From NCBI GenBank assembly GCA_030263275.1, contig SZOR01000001.1, forward strand, positions 60,916 through 124,915: a stretch of DNA of 64,000 bases, written 5' to 3'. This DNA comes from DSNY01 sp016861185. Its GTDB lineage: Bacteria > Pseudomonadota > Gammaproteobacteria > Burkholderiales > Burkholderiaceae_F. Under the pieces are notes generated by a model. The model saw only the letters and a program-made list of their open reading frames with translations. It was not told where the DNA came from and did no database searches. Of the stretch, positions 51,284 through 63,847 are shown one piece after another. Within the stretch, counting starts at the first letter, position 1, and each line of letters opens with the position of its first letter. Both the position numbers and the translations under genes were made by a program.

Positions 51284-51919
51284 TCAGAACCAGCTCTGCG
51301 GAATGATCAGCACGTCGCCCGGCTTCACGTCGACGTTCGCCGAGATGTCGCCGCGCTTGACGAGATCCTTCAGGCGCACGCTGTACTGCTTGCCGCCCTC
51401 CTTGCCGCGCACCAGCACCGCGTTGTTGCCGTCGGCGAAATCGGTCAGCCCGCCGACCTGGATCATCACGTCGAGCAGCGTCATGTTCTGGCGGTACGGA
51501 ATCGCCTGCGGGCGGGTGGCTTCGCCGATGATGCGAATCTGCTCGCTCGACGGACCCTGGAACGCGGTCACGACGACGGTGACGACCGGATCGCGGATGT
51601 ACTTGGCGAGCGCCTTTTCGATGTCGCGCGCCAGATCGGTCGGATTGCGTCCGAGCGCGACGAGGTCCTCGACCAGCGGCGTCGAGATGCGCCCGTCCGG
51701 ACGCACCGGCACCGCGAGCGAGAGTTCCGGGTTGCGCCAGACGATGATATTGACCGTGTCGAGCGGACCGATCAGATAGCGATACTGCGGCGTGGCCGCC
51801 GAGACGGGCGCCGGCGGATACTGGTTCGAACCGCAGGCGGCCAGCACCAGCGCCGCCGCGGCGGCGCAGAGGAAACGTACCCAGCGCAAAGCAACGAGCC
51901 CTGCTGCAATCGACCGCAT
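51284..51919 (-). CDS. polysaccharide export lipoprotein, XrtA-associated (Wza-like)
   Basis: This 211-residue protein has a lipoprotein signal ending VLAAC (Cys29) and a PES domain (YLIGPLDTVNIIVWRNPELS, VPVRPDGRISTPLVEDL) followed by a SLBB repeat ending DVKPGDVLIIPQSWF. It fits TIGR03027. It makes the periplasm/outer-membrane part of the export channel. The ATG at 51919 has GGAGGAG six bases upstream. It is the first gene of the core operon and lies right behind a sigma-54 promoter candidate. Confidence 0.94.
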   Translation of the reverse strand: MRSIAAGLVALRWVRFLCAAAAALVLAACGSNQYPPAPVSAATPQYRYLIGPLDTVNIIVWRNPELSLAVPVRPDGRISTPLVEDLVALGRNPTDLARDIEKALAKYIRDPVVTVVVTAFQGPSSEQIRIIGEATRPQAIPYRQNMTLLDVMIQVGGLTDFADGNNAVLVRGKEGGKQYSVRLKDLVKRGDISANVDVKPGDVLIIPQSWF

Positions 51920-51958
51920 GAGCGACTCCTCCGAGCGTTCTTGAATCAAGGGCTTAGA

Positions 51959-51974
51959 AGCAAAAGCCCCGCCC
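51959..51974 (-). promoter_or_regulatory. sigma-54 promoter candidate for the core exopolysaccharide operon
   Basis: On the minus strand the site reads GGGCGGGGCTTTTGCT: the GG of the -24 element and GC of the -12 element are 10 bases apart, and TTGCT is a perfect -12. The start of transcription would be near 51948, giving a 5' leader of about 29 bases with a strong ribosome binding site. RpoN control of XrtA loci is known in other bacteria. Confidence 0.6.
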
Positions 51975-52192
51975 TTCCATCACATATTTGCGCGAGTCTA
52001 TATCAGCATCATGACCGTGGGCGCTGCCTTTCGGCAAAAGACTCGGCCGACAAGCGGAGGACTTTGCCGCTTGACAGCGCCACACCGGTTCGGCCCGTGC
52101 AAAGGGGCCGGCGCAAGCCTGATACGCGCCCGCGTGGGTCGAAGTCCGGATAAGCGCCGAGTAAGACCGCGTTTCCTGCGCGTCGGGCGCCG
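51975..52192. other. upstream control region of the core operon
   Basis: This non-coding stretch lies upstream of the sigma-54 site and may hold activator sites. A 7-bp inverted repeat, CAAGCGG and CCGCTTG (52051-52057 and 52067-52073), lies about 110 bases upstream of the proposed start and could be an operator. Confidence 0.4.
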
Positions 52193-54955
<2,763 letters not shown>

Positions 54956-54996
54956 GGCGTTCAATGTGCGCAACCGCTTCCGGGTCCCGGCCGCAG

Positions 54997-55024
54997 TGCC
55001 GGCAGCGGCGCCCGCACCGGCACG
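54997..55024 (-). terminator. weak hairpin after the propeller gene
   Basis: GTGCCGG and CCGGCAC form a 7-bp stem with a 14-base loop, about 85 bases past the stop of the propeller gene at 55109. No T-run follows. Confidence 0.25.
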
Positions 55025-55108
55025 GTCCGGCGGCTTCCTCCAGTCCGGGACAACAGCCTGCGCCCGACGGCTATTCCGTGCAAGCCGCAGCCGTCCGGCG
55101 CCGGCGCA

Positions 55109-56320
55109 TCAATTCTGCGCTGGACGGATCTTCGCCACCCCGCCGAAGCTGCCGACCCACATCGTGCCGTCGGCGCTCGTGGCCATCGAAAAGACCGCGT
55201 TGTTGAACAGGCCATCCTGCGTGGTCAGCACTTTGAAGCGACCGTCGGCGCTCATGCGCGCCAGACCGTTGTTGGTGCCGATCCAGAGCTGGCCGGCGCG
55301 ATCGATGTGCAGCATGAACACGTGATTGCCGGGCAGCCCGTCGGCCGCCGTGTAGCGCTTCCATTCGCGGCCGTCGAAGCGCGACAGCCCGCCGCCCCAC
55401 GTACCCGCCCATACGACGCCGGCCGCATCGACCGCGAGCGCAACCACGTAGTTGGGGTTGTACGCGACGTCCACGCCCGACAGCCCCATCTCCTCCTTCT
55501 GTTTGGCGTGATGCTGCGACACCTTGGACGGATCGTTCTTGAATTCGATCTGGTTCTTCACCAGTTCGTACGGCGCACCGAGCCCTTTCGCGTGGTTCCA
55601 GTTCTCCCAGCGACCCTGCCGGTGCAGCGCGAGCCCGCCTTCGGTGGCGAGCCAGATGTCGCCGTTCTTGCCCTCGGCCAGACCGTACACCCAGTCGTTC
55701 GGCAGTCCGCCTTTGGTGTTCTCGACCGTGTACAGGTCCCAGCGCGAACGGTCCTTCAGGTTACCGCCGCGCACGCGGTTCACGCCCGACCACGTGGCGA
55801 TCCAGACGTCGCCGTTGCGCGCCTCGAGCACGTCGTACACGAAGGCATCGCCCAACCCCTCGGGGATGTTGTAGGTCTCCCAGGTCTGGTTCTTCGCGTC
55901 GAGCAGCGACAACCCGCCGCCGTAGGTGCCGAGCGCGACGCGCTCGCGCAGTCTGCCGACGTAGAAGATGCCGTTCGACAGCAGCCCGCTCTTCACGTCG
56001 TACAGCTTGTACTCGTCGGTGCGCGTGTCGTAGCGCACCGCTCCGCCCGACGTACCGACCCAGACCACGTCGCCGTCGGCGAAGATGCGCTTGACGTTCT
56101 TGTTGCCGACGCGAAAGTGCGTGAATTTCTGCGTCGGATCGACGGCGAGCTTGCCCTCGCGCTGCGGCGCGGCCGCCGTCGGCGGATGATTCGGCGGCAG
56201 CGCCTTGCGCGGCGCGTTCTCCGCGGGCGGCGCCGACTGGCGGCCGGCGAAATACGCGCCGGCCAGCGCGATTGCGAGTCCTGCCACCGCGAGCGCGGCG
56301 ATCTTCGGATTGAACTGCAC
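55109..56320 (-). CDS. membrane-anchored two-component-regulator-type beta-propeller protein
   Basis: This 403-residue protein has one N-terminal helix (about 6-25, ALAVAGLAIALAGAYFAG) and then repeated Reg_prop blades such as DVWIATWSGVNRV, DIWLATEGGLALH, VVWAGTWGGGLSRF, QLWIGTNNGLARM and TMWVGSFGGVAKI. Such propellers are usually the sensor part of large hybrid kinases; here they stand alone without kinase or output domain. The GTG start at 56320 has AAGGGGGG upstream. It lies next to a second propeller gene and a cytochrome c gene. It may sense a periplasmic ligand or bind a polymer. Confidence 0.82.
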   Translation of the reverse strand: MQFNPKIAALAVAGLAIALAGAYFAGRQSAPPAENAPRKALPPNHPPTAAAPQREGKLAVDPTQKFTHFRVGNKNVKRIFADGDVVWVGTSGGAVRYDTRTDEYKLYDVKSGLLSNGIFYVGRLRERVALGTYGGGLSLLDAKNQTWETYNIPEGLGDAFVYDVLEARNGDVWIATWSGVNRVRGGNLKDRSRWDLYTVENTKGGLPNDWVYGLAEGKNGDIWLATEGGLALHRQGRWENWNHAKGLGAPYELVKNQIEFKNDPSKVSQHHAKQKEEMGLSGVDVAYNPNYVVALAVDAAGVVWAGTWGGGLSRFDGREWKRYTAADGLPGNHVFMLHIDRAGQLWIGTNNGLARMSADGRFKVLTTQDGLFNNAVFSMATSADGTMWVGSFGGVAKIRPAQN

Positions 56321-56343
56321 GGTTTCCCCCCTTGTCCTGCGCG

Positions 56344-57405
56344 TCAGCGCGCGATCCGGACGACGCCTTTGCGCGTACCGACCCAGACATCGCCGTTCGG
56401 CGCCACGGCGAGTGCGTAGACGTGGCGGTCGAGCAGCCCGTCCTTGACCCCGAAGTTGCTCCAGGTCTTGCCGTCGAAGCGCGACACGCCGTTGTTCGTG
56501 CCGAACCACAGCGCGCCGTCGCGATCCTCGGCGAGCGCGTAGACGATGTTGCCGGCGAGCCCGTCGCGCGCGACGTAGTTGCGCCATTGCCTGCCGTCGA
56601 AGCGCGCCGCACCGCCGCCCCAGGTGCCGGCCCAGATCGCGCCGTCGCGCGCTGCCAGCACGCCGAACACGTAATTCGGGTTGTAGGTCGCCTTGCCTTC
56701 GGCGCCGACCGACAGGTCGTGCCGCGTACGCGTGCCCAGCCCCGTGTTCGCGCTGAACGGCAGGTTCTCGTCGTTCGGCGCGCCGAGCCCATCCTTGTGC
56801 GTCCACGACTTCCAGGTCGCACCGTCGTACATCGACACCCCGCCTTCGGTTCCGAACCAGACGCGGTCGGAAGCGTCGACGGCGATGCCGTAGACCCATT
56901 CGTTGACCAGCTCTTTCACGTAGGTCGTGAATTTGCCGGTCTTCAGGTCGAACCTGTTGACCCCCGCCCAGGTGCCGATCCAGAGCGTGCCGTCGCGCTG
57001 GCTCGCGAATGCGTAGATCCAGTAGTCCGCGAGCCCGTGCATCGGAAAGTAGGTCTTCCACTTCCCGTCCTTGTAGCGTGACGCGCCGCCGGCGTTGGTG
57101 CCGAACCACTTGTAGCCCCCGCGGTCGATGCCGACCGCGAACACGTATTCGTTCGCGAGCCCCTGTTTGCGCGTGAACGTGTTGCGCAGCCGTCCGCTCG
57201 CCAGATCGACCTCGTGCACGCCCGCCGAGGTGCCGACCCACAGTGCGCCGCGCGCCGGCTCGATCGTCAGCGCGCGCACGTAGACGTTGGGACCGACCTC
57301 GAACACGTCGCGCACCGCGAACGGCGCGCGCGGCTGCGCCGCCGCCGTCGCGCCGAACAGCAGCAAAGCGAAGGCCGCAACGGCCATCCGGATCCTGTTC
57401 TTCAT
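56344..57405 (-). CDS. periplasmic beta-propeller protein (Reg_prop repeats)
   Basis: This 353-residue protein has a cleavable signal (AVAAFALLLFGATAAAQ) and about seven blades of the same type as its neighbour: ALWVGTSAGVHEV, YKWFGTNAGGASR, TLWIGTWAGVNRF, RVWFGTEGGVSMY, AIWAGTWGGGAAR, ALWFGTNNGVSRF and DVWVGTRKGVVRI. The two genes are paralogues in tandem. The ATG overlaps the cytochrome c stop by 4 bases (ATGA), so a c-type cytochrome and a propeller are translationally coupled. No enzyme motif was found. It probably acts as a periplasmic sensor or binding protein. Confidence 0.82.
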   Translation of the reverse strand: MKNRIRMAVAAFALLLFGATAAAQPRAPFAVRDVFEVGPNVYVRALTIEPARGALWVGTSAGVHEVDLASGRLRNTFTRKQGLANEYVFAVGIDRGGYKWFGTNAGGASRYKDGKWKTYFPMHGLADYWIYAFASQRDGTLWIGTWAGVNRFDLKTGKFTTYVKELVNEWVYGIAVDASDRVWFGTEGGVSMYDGATWKSWTHKDGLGAPNDENLPFSANTGLGTRTRHDLSVGAEGKATYNPNYVFGVLAARDGAIWAGTWGGGAARFDGRQWRNYVARDGLAGNIVYALAEDRDGALWFGTNNGVSRFDGKTWSNFGVKDGLLDRHVYALAVAPNGDVWVGTRKGVVRIAR

Positions 57406-57722
57406 TGCAGCGTCCGCAGAAAGGCGATCACGTCCAGCAGATCGCGGTCGCGCAGCAGGCCCTGGTAACCGGGCATCGCGCCCTTGCCCGCGCGCACGGT
57501 CTGCAGCAGCACCGGATCGGGCTGCAGCAGGCGTTCGCGCCGGGTGAAATCGGGCGCAATCGGCATCACGGGCCGCCCGTCCTCCCCGTGGCATTGCGCG
57601 CAGTGGCGCCGGTACAGCTCGCCGCCGCGGAACACGTCGGCCGCGCGCGCATCGTGCGGTACCCAAAGCGCCGCGCAGATCGCCGCGAGCGCGAACCGCG
57701 CCAGGTTGTTCCCGTGTTTCAT
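57402..57722 (-). CDS. small periplasmic cytochrome c
   Basis: This 106-residue protein has a signal peptide (ALAAICAALWVPHDARA) and one class I cytochrome c domain with the heme site CAQCH and a Met ligand in GAMPGYQG. It resembles electron-transfer domains of cytochrome c oxidase or c551/c552 type. It is flanked by a Sel1 protein (4-base overlap) and a propeller (4-base overlap). It probably gives redox input or transfer to the neighbouring periplasmic proteins. Its partner is unknown. Confidence 0.88.
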   Translation of the reverse strand: MKHGNNLARFALAAICAALWVPHDARAADVFRGGELYRRHCAQCHGEDGRPVMPIAPDFTRRERLLQPDPVLLQTVRAGKGAMPGYQGLLRDRDLLDVIAFLRTLQ

Positions 57723-58354
57723 TTCTTCGCCGCTCCCGCCGTCTGGCGCTTGCGCAGCTCGGCGGCGCGCGCCTGCCAGCGCGCGGCTTCGGCCGCGTCG
57801 GGCGCCGCACCGTAATCGCCGCGCTGGTACGCCGTCGCGAGCGCGTCGATCGCGGCGAGGTGATCGCGCTCGGCCGCGCGGCGCAGCGCGGGCAGCGCGC
57901 GCGCGTCGTCGCGTGCGCGCACCCCCAGCTCGCCTTTCAGGTAGGCGTCGGCGACGATGCGGATCGCCATCGCGTGTCCGCGCGCGGCCGCGCGCGAGTA
58001 CAGGTCGAACGCGGCGCGTTCGTCTTTCGGCGCGCCGCGGCCAGCGGCGAGCAACCCGGCGTACGCCGCGAGCGCGTCGGCGTGCTCCTGCTCCGCGGCC
58101 CCGCGATAGTGTCCGGCGGCTTCGTCGACCAGCCCCGCGTTCTCCAGCAGGAAGCCGAGCAGATACTGCGACGGCGCATGGTTCGCCGCCGCGGCGCGGC
58201 GCAACGCGGTGATCGCGGCCGCCACGTCGCCGCGCTGGTACGCGAGTTGCCCGGCGCGAAAGTCCTCTTCCGCCGTGGCCGCCGCCTGTGCTGCCAACGT
58301 CAGCAGGCCGATCGCGAACGCGCCTCGCGCCGCCGCCCGCAGAGCCTTGCGCAC
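57719..58354 (-). CDS. secreted Sel1/TPR-like repeat protein
   Basis: This 211-residue protein has a signal peptide (GAFAIGLLTLAAQAAA) and Sel1-like helical repeats (PSQYLLGFLLENAGLVDEA, ADALAAYAGLLAAGRGAP, AMAIRIVADAYLKGELG, LAAIDALATAYQRGDYG). It is probably a periplasmic scaffold. The start is GTG at 58354 with GAGGAG six bases upstream. It follows the regulator gene after 71 bases and overlaps the cytochrome gene by 4. A second Sel1 protein is encoded at 61373-61948. Confidence 0.82.
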   Translation of the reverse strand: MRKALRAAARGAFAIGLLTLAAQAAATAEEDFRAGQLAYQRGDVAAAITALRRAAAANHAPSQYLLGFLLENAGLVDEAAGHYRGAAEQEHADALAAYAGLLAAGRGAPKDERAAFDLYSRAAARGHAMAIRIVADAYLKGELGVRARDDARALPALRRAAERDHLAAIDALATAYQRGDYGAAPDAAEAARWQARAAELRKRQTAGAAKK

Positions 58355-58425
58355 GCCGATCTCCTCGTACGAACTGGACGGAGGGGAGTCAGCGAATTCC
58401 GTGCCAGCTCGTTCGCGCGTCGGCT

Positions 58426-59792
<1,367 letters not shown>

Positions 59793-59796
<4 letters not shown>

Positions 59797-61298
59797 CGCG
59801 TGGTTTCCGCTTGGCTGGGAGGTTCGGCCGGCAGCACGAGCGCGATCCGCCGCAGCCGTGCACCGTCGCGCTCGACCCGCAGTGTGCCACCGAGCGGCTC
59901 GACGATCGCCGCGCACACTTCGAACGCGCGGTCGTCGGGCGTGCGCGCGGCGGGGGCCGCGGACGGCACGGCACCTTCGTCCGCCAGCACGAGTTCGACG
60001 CCGTCCGCGACCGCCCGCGTGGCTACGCCCACGCGCGCACCACGCGCATCACCCGCCGCCGCCGTGTCGGCGATGGCGGCGAGCAGCCGCATCAGCACGA
60101 GTTCGACGGGGTCGCCCAACGCGCGCACCGCCGGCAGCGCCGGTGCCAGGTCCTCGACGAACTCGATGCGGCGGTAGCGGCGGTCGTAGCGGACGAAGTG
60201 CAGCAGCGGCTGCAGCATCGCGTTCAGATCCAGCCAGGGCAGGTCCGCGGGCCGCGGCGCGGCCAGATCGGCGATCTGCCGCGTGACGCCCGCCACGCGT
60301 TGTGTCTCGGCCAGCAACTGCCGGCCGTGCGCGTCCGCCGCGGCGGCCGGCAACGGCGCGTCGAGCGCCGTCAGTTGCTGCGCGATGCCGGCGATCGTCG
60401 CGAGCGGGTTGTTGATCTCGTGCGCCACGCCCGCAGCGAGCGCGCCGAGGCTCGCCATCTTCTCCTGGTGCGCGCGCCGCTGATCCTCCAGCTCGAGCTG
60501 CCGCGCGCGCGTGTCCAGGTCCTCGGCCATCCGGTTGACCGCGTGCGTCAGACGCCCCAGTTCGTCGTCGCGCTCGACCGGAAGGGGCGGCAGGCGTTCG
60601 CCGCGGACGATTTCGGCGGCGCGTTGCTGCAGGCGCGCGAGATCGCGCGTCAGCCGCGCGAAGAAGGCGACGACGCCGGCGCCGAAGACGACGAAACCCG
60701 CCAGCACGAGCCCGTACATCTCGAGCGTCAGTCCGCGGAAGACCTGCTGGTAGCGCTCGGTCAGCGACTCGCGCTCGTGCGCCGTCTTGTCGCGCTGGAT
60801 CGTCAGGTCTTCCTGGATCCGGCGCAGGGTTTCGCGCAGCTCAAGCCAGTTCGCGCGCAGCGGCGCCGCGCGCAGCGCCTGGAACGCGCGCTCGACCGCG
60901 CGCACGCGCCGCACCGAGCCGGTTTCGTGTTCCTCCAGCGCGTCGAGCGAACGCGTGGCCGTTTCGATCGCCAGCGCGATGCTGCGCGACACCGGCGTGC
61001 CGCCGTCGATCGGGCCGAACGCGGCCTCCTGCACTTCGAGCCCCGCGTTGTAGACGGCCACCTCGGCACGCGCGAGTGCGCGCTCGTACCGATGCAGGAC
61101 CTGCAGCTCGCCGACCTTGCGGTTCAGCTCGGCGCGCTGCTGCGAGACGTGCAACGCCACCGCGACCAGGTAGACGAGCGCGGCGCCGAGCGCAAGCAGC
61201 CCCTTGCCGCGCAGCGTGCGCGGCCAGCGCGGCCGTGCGTGCCGCGCGCGCGCCGGCAGTCCGGAATCGGCCGCGGTCAGCGTGCCCGGCGCGTTCAT
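59793..61298 (-). CDS. membrane sensor histidine kinase with degenerate ATPase domain
   Basis: This 501-residue protein has an N-terminal helix (about 31-50), a periplasmic helical domain, a second helix (about 190-215), a HAMP domain and HisKA with AAGVAHEINNPLATIAG (His box intact). The catalytic domain looks degenerate: the N box reads LMRLLAAIADT without the usual Asn, the G1 box is LADEGAV and no G2 glycine motif is visible. It may be a weak kinase or act mainly as phosphatase or scaffold. GGAAGG lies 7 bases before the ATG at 61298. It is coupled to the NtrC-like gene. Confidence 0.88.
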
Positions 61299-61372
61299 CG
61301 GCACACCTTCCGCGCGACGGGAACGCGGCTTGCTACGACACGTCCACACCCACGCAAGGTCGGAGCCCGTCG
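61299..61372. promoter_or_regulatory. short divergent promoter region
   Basis: Only 74 bases separate the divergent kinase and Sel1 genes, so any promoters must overlap the 5' leaders. No clear -35/-10 pair was found. Confidence 0.35.
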
Positions 61373-61948
61373 ATGCATCGCGCCCTCGCCGCCCGCGCGC
61401 ACGAATCCGCGTTTGCGCTCGCCCACGCGCTGACATTCGCCTGCCTGCTCGCGCTCACCGTGGCGCTGGCGCCGGGCACGGCGCGCGCCAATGATCTCGA
61501 CGCCGGCATCGCGGCGATGAACCGCAAGGACTATCCGACCGCCTTTCGCCTGCTGGAGCCGCTCGCCCAATCCGGCAACGCGCAGGCGCAGCTTCGGTTG
61601 GGGCTGCTCTACTTCCACGGCCACGGCGTGCGCGAAAGCGACGCCGAAGCGATGCGCTGGTTCGAGCGCTCCGCCCGCCAGGGCAACGCCGAAGCGCAGT
61701 TCCAGCTCGGCAACATGTACGCCTACGGGCTCGCCGAGGCCGCGCCCGGCGTCGACGTCGACCGGCAGGCGGCGCAGTGGTACTTCGAAGCGGCCCGCCA
61801 GGGGCACGCCGACGGCCAGTACAGCCTCGGCATTCTCTTCCTGACCGGCAAGGGCGTCGTGCAGAACCCGCAGGAGGCGCTGAAGTGGATCCGCCGTGCC
61901 GCCGAGCAGGGGCACGCCGACGCCGCGGCCTACCTGCGCGGAAACTGA
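61373..61948 (+). CDS. secreted Sel1-repeat protein
   Basis: This 191-residue protein has a signal peptide (TFACLLALTVALAPGTARA, cleavage before NDLD) and four Sel1 repeats (AQLRLGLLYFHGHGVRESD, AQFQLGNMYAYGLAEA, GQYSLGILFLTGKGVVQNP, and a last partial one). It probably works as a scaffold in the periplasm. The ATG at 61373 has GGAG 8 bases upstream; the open frame extends leftwards without support. It is divergent from the sensor kinase and converges on the thioredoxin-like gene. Confidence 0.88.
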   Translation: MHRALAARAHESAFALAHALTFACLLALTVALAPGTARANDLDAGIAAMNRKDYPTAFRLLEPLAQSGNAQAQLRLGLLYFHGHGVRESDAEAMRWFERSARQGNAEAQFQLGNMYAYGLAEAAPGVDVDRQAAQWYFEAARQGHADGQYSLGILFLTGKGVVQNPQEALKWIRRAAEQGHADAAAYLRGN

Positions 61949-61962
61949 AGCGCGCCCCGCGT

Positions 61963-62481
61963 TCATCGCGCAGCCTCGTCCGCACGCGTATCGCGCACCG
62001 GCAGGCCGAGCCGTCCGATCAGCGCGGCATCGGTCCAGTCGCGCGCGCCGACGATGCGCGCGCGCACCCGGCCGTCCGGACCGAGCACGATCGTTTCCGG
62101 TAGCGCGTTGACGCCCAGCACCGGCCGCGCCACCGGCGGCGGTCCATCGGCGAAGTTGTCGAACCGCACGCCCGCGCGCCGCAGGTATTCGCGCGCGAGT
62201 TGCAGATCGTCGTCGACGGTCAGGCCGATCACCGCGGCACGCGCGGGGTCGATCTGTTCGCTCAGGCGCTGCAGCGCGCCCATCTCGCGCCGGCAGGGCT
62301 CGCACCAGCTCGCCCAGACGTTGATCACGAGCCACTTGCCGCGCCAGCGCTCGAGCGTGCTCGCCGCGCCGTCCAGGCCGGCGAGGCGCAGGTCTTGCGG
62401 AAGCGCCGCCGGCGGCGCCGGCGCATCGCATGCGGCCAATGACAGCGCGGCAAGTGCGGCGAACAGGGCGCGGGACGGCAC
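61963..62481 (-). CDS. TlpA-like thioredoxin lipoprotein
   Basis: This 172-residue protein has a lipoprotein signal (LAAC, Cys18) and a redoxin fold with the active site WASWCEPC, a cis-Pro loop ALPETIVL and a VDDDLQLAREYL helix. TlpA-type proteins reduce disulphides in the periplasm, often for apocytochrome c CXXCH motifs or copper handling. It follows a heme-binding DUF3365 gene by 3 bases and lies near a cytochrome c biogenesis gene, which fits a role in cytochrome maturation. Confidence 0.9.
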   Translation of the reverse strand: MPSRALFAALAALSLAACDAPAPPAALPQDLRLAGLDGAASTLERWRGKWLVINVWASWCEPCRREMGALQRLSEQIDPARAAVIGLTVDDDLQLAREYLRRAGVRFDNFADGPPPVARPVLGVNALPETIVLGPDGRVRARIVGARDWTDAALIGRLGLPVRDTRADEAAR

Positions 62482-62484
62482 GGC

Positions 62485-63087
62485 TCAGTACGGCTTCTTG
62501 AAGACGACGGCGCCGCGCACCTGCCCAAGCTCGGTGCCGATCGCGCGGTCGTGCGGATAGTCGGTCGCGAGCGCCGAACGGATCGCCTCGCTGACCTGTT
62601 CGGGCGGCCCGTGGCAGTGCACGCACAGCGGGCCGAGCGGCAGCGCGCGGGCGTAGCGGACGAAGCGTCCGGCCGGTTCGTTGACGACCTCGAAGGACTC
62701 GAGCCCGTCGGCCTTCTCGCCGCGCGCGACGCGCTGCTCGAACGCGAGCAGCGCCTTCTGCTCCCACACATCCGCCCACCCGAGCGCGGGATTGCGCGGC
62801 CGCAGGCTCACGCGCGTGACGCGCGCGCCGTACTTGCGCGACACCGCCGCGGAGATCTCGGGGACCGTGTACTTGCAGACGACGATCGCGCGCAGCGGGC
62901 CGCTCGTCTCGATCGCACGCACGAGTTCGCCGCGGATCTGGCCCAGCAGCTCGGTCGTCGCCTTGCGGGCTTCCTCGAGCTGCGGCCGCGGCACTTCGTC
63001 GGCCGCCGTCGCATCAGCGGCCACCGACGCGCCGGCCAGCAGCCACGCCAGCGCCGACATGCACCCGGCGCGCCCTGTCGCGTTCAT
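62485..63087 (-). CDS. DUF3365 (Tll0287-like) heme-binding periplasmic protein
   Basis: This 200-residue protein has a signal peptide (ALAWLLAGASVAADATAA), a DUF3365 domain with VCKYTVPEISAAVSRKYG and SLRPRNPALGWADVWE, and one heme motif CVHCHG near 160. Members bind heme with Cys or His and may be redox sensors. The ATG at 63087 has GAGGAG 5 bases upstream. It is followed by the thioredoxin-like gene after 3 bases. Its partner may be a cytochrome or sensor kinase not identified here. Confidence 0.88.
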   Translation of the reverse strand: MNATGRAGCMSALAWLLAGASVAADATAADEVPRPQLEEARKATTELLGQIRGELVRAIETSGPLRAIVVCKYTVPEISAAVSRKYGARVTRVSLRPRNPALGWADVWEQKALLAFEQRVARGEKADGLESFEVVNEPAGRFVRYARALPLGPLCVHCHGPPEQVSEAIRSALATDYPHDRAIGTELGQVRGAVVFKKPY

Positions 63088-63165
63088 TCCCACTCCTCGA
63101 CCGCTGGCCGTCCCGTCGGGCTTCGGCGGGGCACGGCCACCCGTAGCTTGACCCATTTCCGGATT

Positions 63166-63181
63166 CGGGAACACGTTCCCG
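63166..63181. other. inverted repeat CGGGAAC/GTTCCCG between DUF3365 and TPR genes
   Basis: CGGGAAC (63166-63172) and GTTCCCG (63175-63181) are a 7-bp inverted repeat in a 202-base gap, about 110 bases after the stop of the TPR gene and about 80 before the DUF3365 start. It could be a terminator without T-run or an operator. Confidence 0.35.
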
Positions 63182-63289
63182 GACTCGGGAATTCCATCGA
63201 CCTCGCCTGTCACGCTCCGAAGCGCGGGACGGCGGAAGGCAGCGCAAGCAAGCAACCTGCCACCGCCGGAGTTACGGCATGCGTAAAGA

Positions 63290-63847
63290 TCAGCGGCCGA
63301 CCCGCGACGCCGCGCGCTGCGCTTCCCACTCCCACAGCGCGGCGCGCGCCTTGGCGAGATGGCGCGGGTCCTCGTCCTTCGCGAGGTGAAGAAAGCTGCG
63401 CATCGCGCCGATCGCGCCGGCGCGGTCGCCCAGCTCGTCGAGCGCCGCGGCCAGGCCGTAGTACGCGTTGGCCTGCATCGGATTCAGCGCGATGGCGCCT
63501 TCGAAGAAATCGCGCGCGGCAGCCGTGCGCTTCAGCCCGAGCAACGCGTAGCCGGCATTCGCATGTGCTTCGGACATGCGCGGTGCCAGTTCGAGGACGC
63601 GATGCAGCGCCGTCAGCGCATGCTCGTACTCGCGGGCATGCAGCATCAATACCGCCTGCTCGAAGCGCAGCTTCACTTCGTCGCGCCGAGCCGCCTCCGC
63701 ATGGCCCTTTGCATCGCTGCGCGGGTCGGGCCGAGCAGTGACCGCCGGCGGCGCCGACGGCCACAGATGGACGGCTGCGCCACCCGCCGCGACGAGCGCG
63801 ACCGTCAGCGCGGCGGCCAGCGCACGCCGATCCTTGCGCGCCTTCAC
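63290..63847 (-). CDS. membrane-anchored TPR protein
   Basis: This 185-residue protein has an N-terminal signal anchor (about 9-28) and two or three TPR units (EQAVLMLHAREYEHALTALH, AHANAGYALLGLKRTAAARD, AYYGLAAALDELGDRAGAIG). The GTG at 63847 overlaps the stop of the upstream membrane protein by 4 bases (GTGA), with AAGGGGG upstream. Its position behind a cytochrome c biogenesis gene suggests a CcmI/NrfG-like role in presenting apocytochromes; this is inferred. Confidence 0.85.
   Translation of the reverse strand: MKARKDRRALAAALTVALVAAGGAAVHLWPSAPPAVTARPDPRSDAKGHAEAARRDEVKLRFEQAVLMLHAREYEHALTALHRVLELAPRMSEAHANAGYALLGLKRTAAARDFFEGAIALNPMQANAYYGLAAALDELGDRAGAIGAMRSFLHLAKDEDPRHLAKARAALWEWEAQRAASRVGR

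Noticed and set aside
59811..61433. 540-codon plus-strand open frame
   Set aside because: It is antisense to the sensor kinase and has no family features.
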